From Candidatus Omnitrophica bacterium 4484_49 (lineage in GTDB: Bacteria > Omnitrophota > Gorgyraeia > Kaelpiales > Kaelpiaceae), in contig NATI01000059.1 of NCBI GenBank assembly GCA_002085265.1, positions 1 through 8,944 on the forward strand: a stretch of 8,944 nt of DNA, read 5' to 3'. Positions within the stretch are counted from its first letter, which is position 1; every line of letters starts with the position of its first letter. The position numbers and the translations under genes are program-made. The notes under the pieces are model-generated. The model saw only the letters and a program-made list of their open reading frames with translations. It was not told the DNA's origin and did no database searches. Shown piece by piece: positions 1 to 6,339 of this stretch.

Positions 1-99
1 AAAGATGGTCTACCCATCGGGCTTCAGATAATGTGTAATTATTTTCAAGAACAGAAGATGTTAAACATCGCTTATGGAATTGAGGAGCTTTTGAAATGA
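1..99 (+). CDS. gatA: Asp-tRNA(Asn)/Glu-tRNA(Gln) amidotransferase subunit A, C-terminal fragment
   Basis: The first 32 codons of the window are open in frame 1 and end at TGA 97-99. They encode DGLPIGLQIM followed by an amphipathic helix ending in ELLK, which matches the C-terminal GLPVGLQIIG signature of GatA-type amidase-signature enzymes. GatA is the glutaminase subunit that supplies ammonia to GatB for conversion of Glu-tRNA(Gln) or Asp-tRNA(Asn) to the amidated forms. The catalytic Ser-cisSer-Lys triad lies upstream, outside the window. The stop overlaps the gatB start (ATGA, 4 nt), a typical gatA-gatB junction that supports translational coupling. The identification rests on a short C-terminal motif plus the following gatB; with only one of these it would be weaker. 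Confidence 0.9.
   Translation, partial: KDGLPIGLQIMCNYFQEQKMLNIAYGIEELLK
82..87 (+). promoter_or_regulatory. Ribosome binding site of gatB
   Basis: GAGGAG lies inside the end of gatA, 8 nt before the ATG at 96. It is a good Shine-Dalgarno match and supports that start, which also gives the ATGA overlap with gatA. Confidence 0.7.
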
Positions 100-1553
100 A
101 TAAATATGTTCCAGTTATTGGACTGGAGATACATGTGCAGTTGAAGACCAGGAGTAAGGTATTCTGCACCTGTAGTACTAAATTTGGTGCTCCTCCCAAT
201 ACTCAAACCTGTCCGGTGTGTCTGGGGTTACCAGGGGTTCTTCCAGTTTTAAACCGGAAAGCATTTCGGTATGCGATAAAAACTGCCTTAGCTTTAAACT
301 GTCAGATAACAAATAGTGTGAGATTTGATAGAAAAAATTACTACTATCCTGACCTTCCCAAAAATTATCAGATTTCTCAATATGCTCTTCCTGTGGGAAT
401 CAGAGGTTATCTGGAAATAGAAAATGAAGGAGAGATAAAAAGGGTAAGGATAAGAAGGGTACATCTGGAAGAAGATGCGGGAAAACTCATTCACAGTGAA
501 GACGGCAGGTTCAGTTTTGTAGATTATAATCGTGCCGGCACACCTCTCTTGGAAATTGTTACTGAACCTGATATAAATTCTCCTCAGGAGGCCTATGTTT
601 TTTTGCAGGAGTTGAGGACCACACTCCTTTATCTGGAAGTATCGGATTGCAATATGGAAGAAGGAAGTTTGAGGTGTGATGCCAACATCTCGTTAAAAAG
701 GAAAGGGGAGGAACAGCTGGGAACCAAGACAGAACTCAAGAATATGAATACATTTAAAGGTGTCCGGCAAGCCCTGGAATACGAGGCTCACAGACAGTTA
801 ATGCTTCTGGAAGATGGTAAAGCTGTGCTTCCAGAAACACGTCTCTGGGACCCTGGTAAGCAGGCCACATATTCCATGAGGGGGAAAGAAGAGGTTGAAG
901 ACTACCGTTATTTCCCTGATCCTGACCTTGTGGATTATGAAATCTCTGAGGAGTTGATTCAGGAGTTAAGAAGAGAGATACCGGAGTTACCTTTATATAG
1001 AAAGAGAAGAATCAAGGAGCAGTATGAACTTCCAGATAGAGATGTGGAAGTTTTGATAAGGGATAAGCACTTAGCAGATTATTTTGAGCAGGCAATGAAA
1101 TATTATGACCGTCCCAAGTTTTTATGCAATTTTTTAATTACAGATATTCTGGGAGCAGTAAATGAATTGAAATCAAACATTCAGGATGTAAAGTTACATC
1201 CTAATAATTGTGCTAAGTTATTGACTATGATAGATAAAGGTTTGATATCCATTAAGATAGCAAAACAGATAATAAAAGACTTGATTATTAGTGATGTTGA
1301 CCCTGAGACTTACATTAATCAGAAAGGTCTGGTTCAAATTAGTGAGACCTCACAGTTGGAAAAAATAGTAGAGAAGGTAATTGGAGACAATCCTTCTGCT
1401 GTTGAGGATTACAGAAAAGGAAAGGAGAAAGTAATTGGCTTTCTTGTGGGAGAGGTAATGAAGTTGACCCGGGGAAAGGCCAATCCCGGCCTGGTTAATG
1501 AAATACTCCGGGATAAAATCAAGCAGGAGGTGCAGGATGAAAAAATTAATTAA
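96..1553 (+). CDS. gatB: Asp-tRNA(Asn)/Glu-tRNA(Gln) amidotransferase subunit B
   Basis: This 485-residue protein has the usual GatB length and opens with the family signature (YVPVIGLEIHVQL). Four cysteines of the zinc-binding element are present (C24, C26, C39, C42; the latter two in CPVCLGLPG). The kinase-like catalytic cradle follows, with DYNRAGTPLLEIVTEPD and the MEEGSLRCDANIS stretch, then RYFPDPDL near residue 270. From about residue 330 to the end is the helical tail and YqeY-like domain that contacts tRNA. GatB phosphorylates the mischarged glutamyl or aspartyl group on tRNA and amidates it with ammonia from GatA. gatC is not in the window and is presumably upstream. The gene overlaps gatA by 4 nt and the following protease gene by 17 nt. 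Nothing looks broken. Substrate preference (Gln, Asn or both) cannot be read from the sequence. Confidence 0.97.
   Translation: MNKYVPVIGLEIHVQLKTRSKVFCTCSTKFGAPPNTQTCPVCLGLPGVLPVLNRKAFRYAIKTALALNCQITNSVRFDRKNYYYPDLPKNYQISQYALPVGIRGYLEIENEGEIKRVRIRRVHLEEDAGKLIHSEDGRFSFVDYNRAGTPLLEIVTEPDINSPQEAYVFLQELRTTLLYLEVSDCNMEEGSLRCDANISLKRKGEEQLGTKTELKNMNTFKGVRQALEYEAHRQLMLLEDGKAVLPETRLWDPGKQATYSMRGKEEVEDYRYFPDPDLVDYEISEELIQELRREIPELPLYRKRRIKEQYELPDRDVEVLIRDKHLADYFEQAMKYYDRPKFLCNFLITDILGAVNELKSNIQDVKLHPNNCAKLLTMIDKGLISIKIAKQIIKDLIISDVDPETYINQKGLVQISETSQLEKIVEKVIGDNPSAVEDYRKGKEKVIGFLVGEVMKLTRGKANPGLVNEILRDKIKQEVQDEKIN
1525..1531 (+). promoter_or_regulatory. Ribosome binding site that sets the protease start
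   Basis: AGGAGGT sits 5 to 6 nt before ATG 1537. An in-frame ATG at 1498 would add 13 residues (a basic, arginine-rich stretch) before the signal peptide and has no comparable site, so 1537 is the better start. Confidence 0.8.
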
Positions 1554-2838
1554 GTTATTAATTTTTACTGGAGTCATTTCGGGAGTATGTATCGGATGGG
1601 ACTTAAATGTCAGCGCTCAGGAACTGAAGTTAAAGCCTACTTCTAAGAAAGAAACACAAAAGAAGAAGGATGCTCAGCTTTATGATAATCTGGAACTGTT
1701 TGCTACAGTTGTCGACCTTGTTCAGAGAGAATACGTGGATGATGTTAAGCCTAAGGATCTTATTTATGGGGCTTTAGAAGGAATGTTGGCTTCGCTTGAC
1801 CCTTACAGCCAGTTTCTCGATCCCGAAACCTATCAGGAATTGAAAGTGGAGACTGAAGGGGAATTTGGAGGGATTGGGATTGTGATTGCTATAAAAGACG
1901 GCATTTTAACGATTGTCTCTCCTCTTGAGGATACTCCTGGATACAAGGCAGGGCTTGAGGCTGGGGACAGAATTGTAAAAATTAATGGCCAATCCACCAA
2001 GGGCATTACTCTTATGGAGGCTGTAAAGAAATTAAGGGGTAAACCAGGTACTGAGGTTATCCTTACAGTGCTAAGAGAGAAAGAGCACAGGTTGATAGAT
2101 TTCAAAATAGTCCGAGATGTAATAAAGATTAAAAGTATAAAAGAGGCCAAGGTTCTGGAAGATAAAATCGGATATATAAAACTTATGGAGTTTCAGGAAA
2201 ATACAACATCAGATTTCAAAAAGGCACTCAAAGAACTGGATGCGGAAGGAATTGAGGGGTTAATTCTGGACCTCAGGAATAATCCTGGAGGGTTACTTGA
2301 TGTTGCGGTTGATGTCACCAGTGAATTTCTGCCTCAGGGTAAACTTATTGTATATACCAAAGGAAGGAGCGAAAAGCAAAACATGGAGTTTAAATCTAAA
2401 GGAGGTTCATTTCTGGAGAAGCCGGTCATAGTTTTGATCAATAAAGGCACAGCCAGTGGGGCTGAAATTCTTTCTGGCGCTCTTCAGGACAATAATCGGG
2501 CAGTGATAATTGGACAGTCCTCGTTCGGAAAAGCCTCTGTCCAAACCATCATTCCTATGAAGGATGGGTCAGCACTAAGACTGACAACAGCTCATTATTA
2601 CACTCCTAGCGGGAATCTCATTTCAGAAAAGGGAATACAGCCAGATATAGTTCTCAAGGAAACAAAATTGACAAAGAAGAAAGAGGAGTTGTCTCCCGAG
2701 GAGATATTTGAACAGATAGAGAGAGGCAAAGAAAAGATCCCTTCCGAAAAGGAGAAAGAGATTGACCCTGTGTTGGAGAAAGCTCTGGATATAATGAAGG
2801 GACTGATTAAATATCGCAGGATGCTTACTAAATCTTAA
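1537..2838 (+). CDS. S41 family C-terminal processing peptidase (CtpA-type), exported
   Basis: The 433-residue product is a tail-specific serine protease of the CtpA/Prc family. Residues 1-28 form a signal peptide (MKKLIK, hydrophobic core, possible cleavage after VSA). Residues about 46-100 are the N-terminal cap with YVDDV and SLDPYSQFL motifs. A PDZ domain covers about 105-180, including FGGIGI and AGLEAGDRIVKINGQ. The catalytic domain follows: LDLRNNPGG at 245-252, nucleophile Ser307 in GTASGAEIL, and general-base Lys332 in FGKASVQ. The 25-residue Ser-Lys spacing equals that of known family members. The tail (about 385-433) is charged, Lys/Glu-rich. It would act outside the cytoplasmic membrane on C-termini of exported proteins, often regulating peptidoglycan hydrolases. 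It overlaps gatB by 17 nt and the deacetylase gene by 1 nt, which suggests coupled expression. The physiological substrate is unknown. Confidence 0.94.
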   Translation: MKKLIKLLIFTGVISGVCIGWDLNVSAQELKLKPTSKKETQKKKDAQLYDNLELFATVVDLVQREYVDDVKPKDLIYGALEGMLASLDPYSQFLDPETYQELKVETEGEFGGIGIVIAIKDGILTIVSPLEDTPGYKAGLEAGDRIVKINGQSTKGITLMEAVKKLRGKPGTEVILTVLREKEHRLIDFKIVRDVIKIKSIKEAKVLEDKIGYIKLMEFQENTTSDFKKALKELDAEGIEGLILDLRNNPGGLLDVAVDVTSEFLPQGKLIVYTKGRSEKQNMEFKSKGGSFLEKPVIVLINKGTASGAEILSGALQDNNRAVIIGQSSFGKASVQTIIPMKDGSALRLTTAHYYTPSGNLISEKGIQPDIVLKETKLTKKKEELSPEEIFEQIERGKEKIPSEKEKEIDPVLEKALDIMKGLIKYRRMLTKS

Positions 2839-3788
2839 TGAGAATTTTCCTCAAATTTATCCTGGCGTTTCTGCTGATATATTTTTTTCTAAACTCCCTC
2901 CCTAAGGATTATACCCCTCGGGTTTCCCATCTGGATATAGAGGTGAGGAAATTGATTTCTGCTTTCGGTATCCAAGAGAGAGACCTCATAACTTCAATGA
3001 AAAAAAGTTTCCGAAGGGGGAATAGAAAGTTCCTTTATTTGGGAAGGCAATACCGCATCCATCCTGACTTTCCAGGGAACGAATTCGATTGCGAGATCAA
3101 AAAACTTGTCAAAACTCATAAATTTAAAGATGACTGGGGATATACTCCTAATCTTATTCCATTTCTGGAGGAGATAAAGTTTCCTCTGAACATTGCCATT
3201 CTTCCAGAGCTTGATTACTCCCGGACGGTGAATATAATGGCTTTAAATGCCGGACATGAAATACTTTTACATCTTCCCCTGGAACCTTTGTCAGGAGAAA
3301 AGATGGAGGAAAGGTTAGAGAAGGTAACCATAAGGAAAGATATGACCTCGGAAGAGGTAAGAGAGGTTCTGAGACGATTTTTGAATGGCTTGCAGGGAGT
3401 AAGAGGGGTAAATAACCATATGGGCTCTTTGATTTCCAAAGATGAAGATAAACTGCGGGAAATATTTAGAGTATTAAAGAAAAGAAGGATGTATTATCTG
3501 GATAGTAAAGTTATTCCAGATTCCGTTGCTTCCAAGGTAGCAAAAGAGGTGGGAATAAGGTGTTTCCAGAGGGATGTATTCATAGATAATAAGGATGATG
3601 AGGAATATATAAAGAACCAGATAAGGAAAGGGATAGAGATGGCTCGCAAGAAGGGTTACAGTATAATTATCGGCCACGCTAAATATCATACTCTTCGAGT
3701 TATAAAAGAGATGGTTCCGGAAATAATCGAGTATACCATACCTATTAAACTTTCCGGTTTAGAACTATATGAAAGTCCTGGGCATTGA
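2838..3788 (+). CDS. Divergent polysaccharide deacetylase family protein (YibQ/DUF610-like), membrane-anchored
   Basis: The 316-residue protein starts with one hydrophobic segment (residues 3-20), an uncleaved anchor or signal peptide. Residues 100-316 match the divergent polysaccharide deacetylase family (PF04748): FPLNIAILPELDYSR, AGHEILLHLPLEP (138-150), VNNHMGS (191-197), LDSK (221-224), SVASKVA, RDVFIDN (245-251) and IIIGHAKYHTL (277-286). The KDDWGY element at 97-102 corresponds to the IDDLG strand with its paired acidic residues. The fold is a NodB-like TIM barrel, and a periplasmic role on cell-wall glycan is inferred; the enzymatic activity of this family is poorly established. Residues about 30-95 form an additional N-terminal region I do not recognise. 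The start is part of TAATG, overlapping the protease stop by 1 nt, with no clear Shine-Dalgarno, so reinitiation is likely. The end overlaps tsaD by 20 nt. Confidence 0.9.
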   Translation: MRIFLKFILAFLLIYFFLNSLPKDYTPRVSHLDIEVRKLISAFGIQERDLITSMKKSFRRGNRKFLYLGRQYRIHPDFPGNEFDCEIKKLVKTHKFKDDWGYTPNLIPFLEEIKFPLNIAILPELDYSRTVNIMALNAGHEILLHLPLEPLSGEKMEERLEKVTIRKDMTSEEVREVLRRFLNGLQGVRGVNNHMGSLISKDEDKLREIFRVLKKRRMYYLDSKVIPDSVASKVAKEVGIRCFQRDVFIDNKDDEEYIKNQIRKGIEMARKKGYSIIIGHAKYHTLRVIKEMVPEIIEYTIPIKLSGLELYESPGH

Positions 3789-4773
3789 GACTTCATGTGA
3801 TGAAACGGCTATTGCGGTGGTTGAAGATGGCAGGAAGGTTTTATCAACTATTGTCGCTTCCAGCCTTGCTCTTCATAAACAATATGGGGGGATAGTTCCA
3901 GAGATTGCTACCAGGCATCATGTGGAAGTAATTCTGGCTGTGCTGGATAAAGCATTGAAAGATGCCAGTTCTGGATTTCATGATATAGATGTAATTGCGG
4001 TTACCCAGGGTCCGGGATTGATAGGCTCGTTGATGATAGGAATAACACTGGCCAAAAGTTTGGCTATGACCATAGGTAAACCCATCGTCACCGTTGACCA
4101 TATCCTTGCTCATATATTTGCCTGTTCTTTAGATGGAGGACTTCCGCAATTTCCTTTCCTGGGGCTTGTGGTTTCAGGAGGACATACCAGCCTTTTTATA
4201 GTTTATGGCTTTCAGAAGTTTAAACTTCTGGGAAGAACCAGAGATGATGCTTTAGGAGAAGCGTATGATAAGGTGGCCAAGATTTTGGGGTTAGGTTTCC
4301 CGGGTGGACCTGTGATAGAGAATATGGCTTTACAGGCTATCCGTAGAGATAAAAACATGTTTCCGATAGCAAAAATTAAACATAGTTTTGATTTCAGTTA
4401 TAGTGGCCTTAAAACAGCGGTGCTGTATTATGTGAAGGAAAGAGATACGTTATCCTCTCAGGAAGTAAATGAAATATGTTATTCTTTTCAGGAAAGCGCT
4501 CTCTATTCTTTAATTCCTCCATTAAAGAATGCCATCAGTGAGTTTGGTTTAAAAAGATTGGTTGTGGGAGGAGGAGTGGCAGTAAATAGAAGATTGAGAG
4601 AACTCCTTCAAGAGTTGGGAGTTGAACTTCATTTACCATCTTTTCGCTATTGTATGGATAATGCAGCTATGGTTGCAGGTTTGGGTTACTGGGTGTATAA
4701 TGAAAATGGCGATGCAGGGTTTCAATTTGGCCCGTATTCCACATTTGAGGAAAGATGGAGTTTAGTGCACTGA
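3769..4773 (+). CDS. tsaD: tRNA N6-adenosine threonylcarbamoyltransferase TsaD
   Basis: This 334-residue protein is a full-length TsaD/Kae1/Gcp. It begins MKVLGIETSCDET, the ASKHA phosphate-binding loop of the family. Metal ligands are visible as H111 and H115 in VDHILAHIF and D297 in CMDNAAM. Other family motifs are GPGLIGSL (81-88), VVSGGHTSL (134-142), DDALGEAYDKVAKILGLGFPGGP (159-181), FSYSGLKTA and LVVGGGVAVNRRLR (265-276). It transfers the threonylcarbamoyl group from TC-AMP to A37 of ANN-decoding tRNAs with TsaB and TsaE, neither of which is encoded here. The start overlaps the deacetylase gene by 20 nt; no good Shine-Dalgarno is seen, so expression may depend on coupling. The end overlaps the MgtC-family gene by 19 nt. 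No anomalies. Confidence 0.97.
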   Translation: MKVLGIETSCDETAIAVVEDGRKVLSTIVASSLALHKQYGGIVPEIATRHHVEVILAVLDKALKDASSGFHDIDVIAVTQGPGLIGSLMIGITLAKSLAMTIGKPIVTVDHILAHIFACSLDGGLPQFPFLGLVVSGGHTSLFIVYGFQKFKLLGRTRDDALGEAYDKVAKILGLGFPGGPVIENMALQAIRRDKNMFPIAKIKHSFDFSYSGLKTAVLYYVKERDTLSSQEVNEICYSFQESALYSLIPPLKNAISEFGLKRLVVGGGVAVNRRLRELLQELGVELHLPSFRYCMDNAAMVAGLGYWVYNENGDAGFQFGPYSTFEERWSLVH

Positions 4774-5408
4774 TTAGGTTATTTCTGGCGGGAATATTTT
4801 CGGGGTTGATTGGGCTGGAGAGAGAGGTCCATGGACGGGCGGCAGGATTGAGGACTCATATTCTGGTAGGATGTGGTGCCTGTTTGATTATGCTTACATC
4901 TTTATACGTCCACGCTATGTATGGCAGTTCAGCAGACCCCGGAAGAATTGCTGCCCAGGTGGTGAGTGGTATTGGATTTCTGGGAGCGGGGACGATTATA
5001 AGATTCAGGGCTTCCGTGAGAGGACTTACTACAGCCGCTTCTTTATGGGCTGTTGCTGGTATTGGACTGGCAGTGGGAAGTGGGTTATATCTTCCTGCTA
5101 CTTATACCACTTTGCTTATAATCTGTGTGCTGTTCTTATTATCGGAGATCGAACGGCGGGTGTTGAGAAGGTCTTTATATAAACTTCTGGTAATTGACAC
5201 TTACGGAGACATGATGCAATTGAAAAAGGTTCGGGATTTACTTTCGGATTACAATGTAGAGATAAGAGACATGGATATAAAAATCCTGGGCCCTCAGGAA
5301 GACAAATATCGGATAGAGATGAATGTTAGAGTTTGGGACAGATACGAGTCAGAGATAGCAAATGAGGTTTCCAGGATTAAAGGTGTTTTAAGTGTGAAAT
5401 GGTTATAA
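4755..5408 (+). CDS. MgtC/SapB family inner-membrane protein with C-terminal ACT-like domain
   Basis: The 217-residue product carries the MgtC/SapB domain (PF02308) in residues 5-135: GLIGLEREVHGRAAGLRTH (17-35), RIAAQVVSGIGFLGAGTII (64-82) and VRGLTTAASLWAVAGIGLAVG (88-108). Four to five hydrophobic segments are visible, at about 5-20, 36-55, 66-83, 94-112 and 114-131. Residues about 140-217 are soluble with an alternating beta/alpha pattern resembling the ACT-like C-terminal domain of MgtC. MgtC itself modulates F-type ATP synthase and supports growth at low magnesium; many homologues outside pathogens have no known role, so only membrane location is safe here. It starts 19 nt inside tsaD with a GAGGA at 4747-4751, somewhat close to the ATG, and is followed by a 24-nt gap. 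Location in a tRNA-modification/envelope operon says nothing specific about function. Confidence 0.9.
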   Translation: MEFSALIRLFLAGIFSGLIGLEREVHGRAAGLRTHILVGCGACLIMLTSLYVHAMYGSSADPGRIAAQVVSGIGFLGAGTIIRFRASVRGLTTAASLWAVAGIGLAVGSGLYLPATYTTLLIICVLFLLSEIERRVLRRSLYKLLVIDTYGDMMQLKKVRDLLSDYNVEIRDMDIKILGPQEDKYRIEMNVRVWDRYESEIANEVSRIKGVLSVKWL

Positions 5409-5420
5409 CAAAATAAACAC

Positions 5421-5429
5421 GGGAGGTGA
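5421..5429 (+). promoter_or_regulatory. Strong ribosome binding site of the bactofilin gene
   Basis: GGGAGGTGA lies 3 nt before ATG 5433 (GGAGG core 7 nt away), in the 24-nt gap after the MgtC-family gene. It is the best Shine-Dalgarno in the window and suggests high translation, as expected for a polymer-forming protein. Confidence 0.75.
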
Positions 5430-5432
5430 ATC

Positions 5433-5942
5433 ATGGCATTGAAGAAAAAAGGCGAACAGAAAGTTTTGGAAGTTAATGCTGAAATGCAGGGAGAATTAAC
5501 TTTTAAGGATCCTGTGAATCTGATTATCAATGGCAACTTTCAGGGAAAGTTGAATGTCCGGGGGATGCTTTCTATCGGGGAGAGGGCTACTGTGAATGCA
5601 GATATACTGGGAGAGGATATTCTGATTGCTGGGAGAGTAGAGGGCAAAATTACCGCTGAGAAACGGGTAAGATTGGTCCCTCCTGCAGATGTGAAAGGGG
5701 AAATAAAGACACATTTGCTGGTGGTTGAAGAGGGTGCTGTTTTAAATGGTAGTTGTGTAATGGGAGAGAGAAAGAGCAATTATCTCTCCTTGGATGAGAT
5801 GGCAGGCTATCTTCAAATAGATAAAGACACTCTTTTAAAATGGGCTGAAGAGAGAAAGGTTCCTTCCATTAGAGAGGGAGGTAATTATTACTTTGACAGA
5901 GCAGAGGTGGAAAACTGGCTCTCTCGGGAGAAGGTTGCGTAA
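5433..5942 (+). CDS. Bactofilin fused to a C-terminal excisionase-type HTH domain
   Basis: Residues about 11-112 are a bactofilin domain (PF04519, polymer-forming cytoskeletal protein): a run of short beta-helix turns with INGNFQGKL, LSIGERATVNADI, LIAGRVEGKITAEKRVRL, ADVKGEIKTHLLVVEEGAVLNG and the closing GSCVMGE. Bactofilins assemble without nucleotide into filaments or sheets, often at the membrane, and scaffold cell-wall enzymes or chromosome-segregation factors. After a linker of about five residues, 117-167 reads as an HTH_17/MerR-like excisionase domain: YLSLDEMAGYLQIDKDTLLKW, then VPSIREGGNYYFDRAEVENWL, with the wing (GGNYYF) and the usual final helix. There is no transmembrane segment. 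The ordinary bactofilin tail is thus replaced by a predicted DNA-binding module. The next gene encodes the same HTH type on a membrane anchor. Domain calls are firm; DNA binding is predicted and unproven, and a protein-binding role for the HTH is possible. Confidence 0.9.
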   Translation: MALKKKGEQKVLEVNAEMQGELTFKDPVNLIINGNFQGKLNVRGMLSIGERATVNADILGEDILIAGRVEGKITAEKRVRLVPPADVKGEIKTHLLVVEEGAVLNGSCVMGERKSNYLSLDEMAGYLQIDKDTLLKWAEERKVPSIREGGNYYFDRAEVENWLSREKVA

Positions 5943-5945
5943 ATT

Positions 5946-5973
5946 AGTTACGAGTTCCGGGTTACAAGTTACA
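5946..5973 (+). repeat. Degenerate tandem heptamer, four units
   Basis: The spacer between the bactofilin and HTH genes reads as four consecutive 7-nt units: AGTTACG, AGTTCCG, GGTTACA, AGTTACA, followed by a partial AG. Consensus RGTTMCR. It fills most of the 46-nt gap and ends just before the next gene's Shine-Dalgarno. Function is unknown; it could be a trace of a dispersed intergenic heptad-repeat family or simple slippage. Confidence 0.7.
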
Positions 5974-5977
5974 AGAT

Positions 5978-5983
5978 GAGGGG
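5978..5983 (+). promoter_or_regulatory. Ribosome binding site of the membrane-anchored HTH gene
   Basis: GAGGGG lies 5 nt before ATG 5989. Alternative in-frame starts are GTG 5983 and ATG 5986, but these overlap or crowd the site, so 5989 is preferred. Confidence 0.6.
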
Positions 5984-5988
5984 TGATG

Positions 5989-6339
5989 ATGGATAGGCTT
6001 CTGACACTTAACGAAGCGGCAGAGTTTCTGGGAGTTGATCCTGAAAGTTTTCAGGTTCTGGTTCAGAAATATAATATCCCTCATTATAAAATTGCCGGGA
6101 AATTTATTAGATTCTCTCAAAATGAATTGGAAAAATACAGAAAAGAGATAAAGGAGGCCACAAAAACCGTCAGGAGGAAGGTAGAGATTAATGTAAATAA
6201 AATCTCTCAGCCTCTGGAATATAAAAGAAAAGATTTAAGCTGGGGTTTAAAATTATATGAATTTTTGAGATTTAATGACTTCTACATTGTAAGTTTTATC
6301 ATTATAGTTATTTTACTCTACTATATATTCAAATATTGA
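5989..6339 (+). CDS. Small HTH protein with C-terminal transmembrane anchor
   Basis: The 116-residue product has two recognisable parts. Residues 3-54 are an excisionase-family (HTH_17/MerR-like) helix-turn-helix: LLTLNEAAEFLGVDPESFQVLV, then IPHYKIAGKFIRFSQNELEKY. Residues about 55-95 are a basic, helical linker. Residues 98-114 (YIVSFIIIVILLYYIF) form a single hydrophobic helix with only two residues after it, so it is a tail-anchored topology with the HTH in the cytoplasm. I do not recognise a named family for the whole protein. The HTH resembles the one at the C-terminus of the preceding bactofilin, so the two may bind the same DNA or each other. The gene follows the bactofilin by 46 nt and its stop overlaps the larB start by 1 nt (TGATG). 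A role as a membrane-tethered DNA-binding or adaptor protein is inference. Confidence 0.85.
   Translation: MDRLLTLNEAAEFLGVDPESFQVLVQKYNIPHYKIAGKFIRFSQNELEKYRKEIKEATKTVRRKVEINVNKISQPLEYKRKDLSWGLKLYEFLRFNDFYIVSFIIIVILLYYIFKY

Noticed and set aside
1498..1536. Longer N-terminus for the protease from ATG 1498
   Set aside because: It would place 13 residues including an arginine pair before the signal peptide and lacks a ribosome binding site; AGGAGGT points to ATG 1537.
4871..5182. A 103-codon frame inside the MgtC-family gene, same strand
   Set aside because: Its translation is Cys/Trp/Tyr-rich with no recognisable motif, and the other frame has a clear MgtC signature throughout, so it is a shadow.
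6286..6335. Promoter-like AT-rich elements (TATAGT at 6303) before larB
   Set aside because: The AT-richness comes from codons of the transmembrane helix, no good -35 is at the right distance, and larB is translationally coupled to the upstream gene.
5433..6339. Phage or integrative element suggested by two excisionase-type HTH domains
   Set aside because: No integrase, attachment repeats or phage genes are present; one HTH is fused to a bactofilin and the other to a membrane anchor, and the flanking genes are housekeeping.
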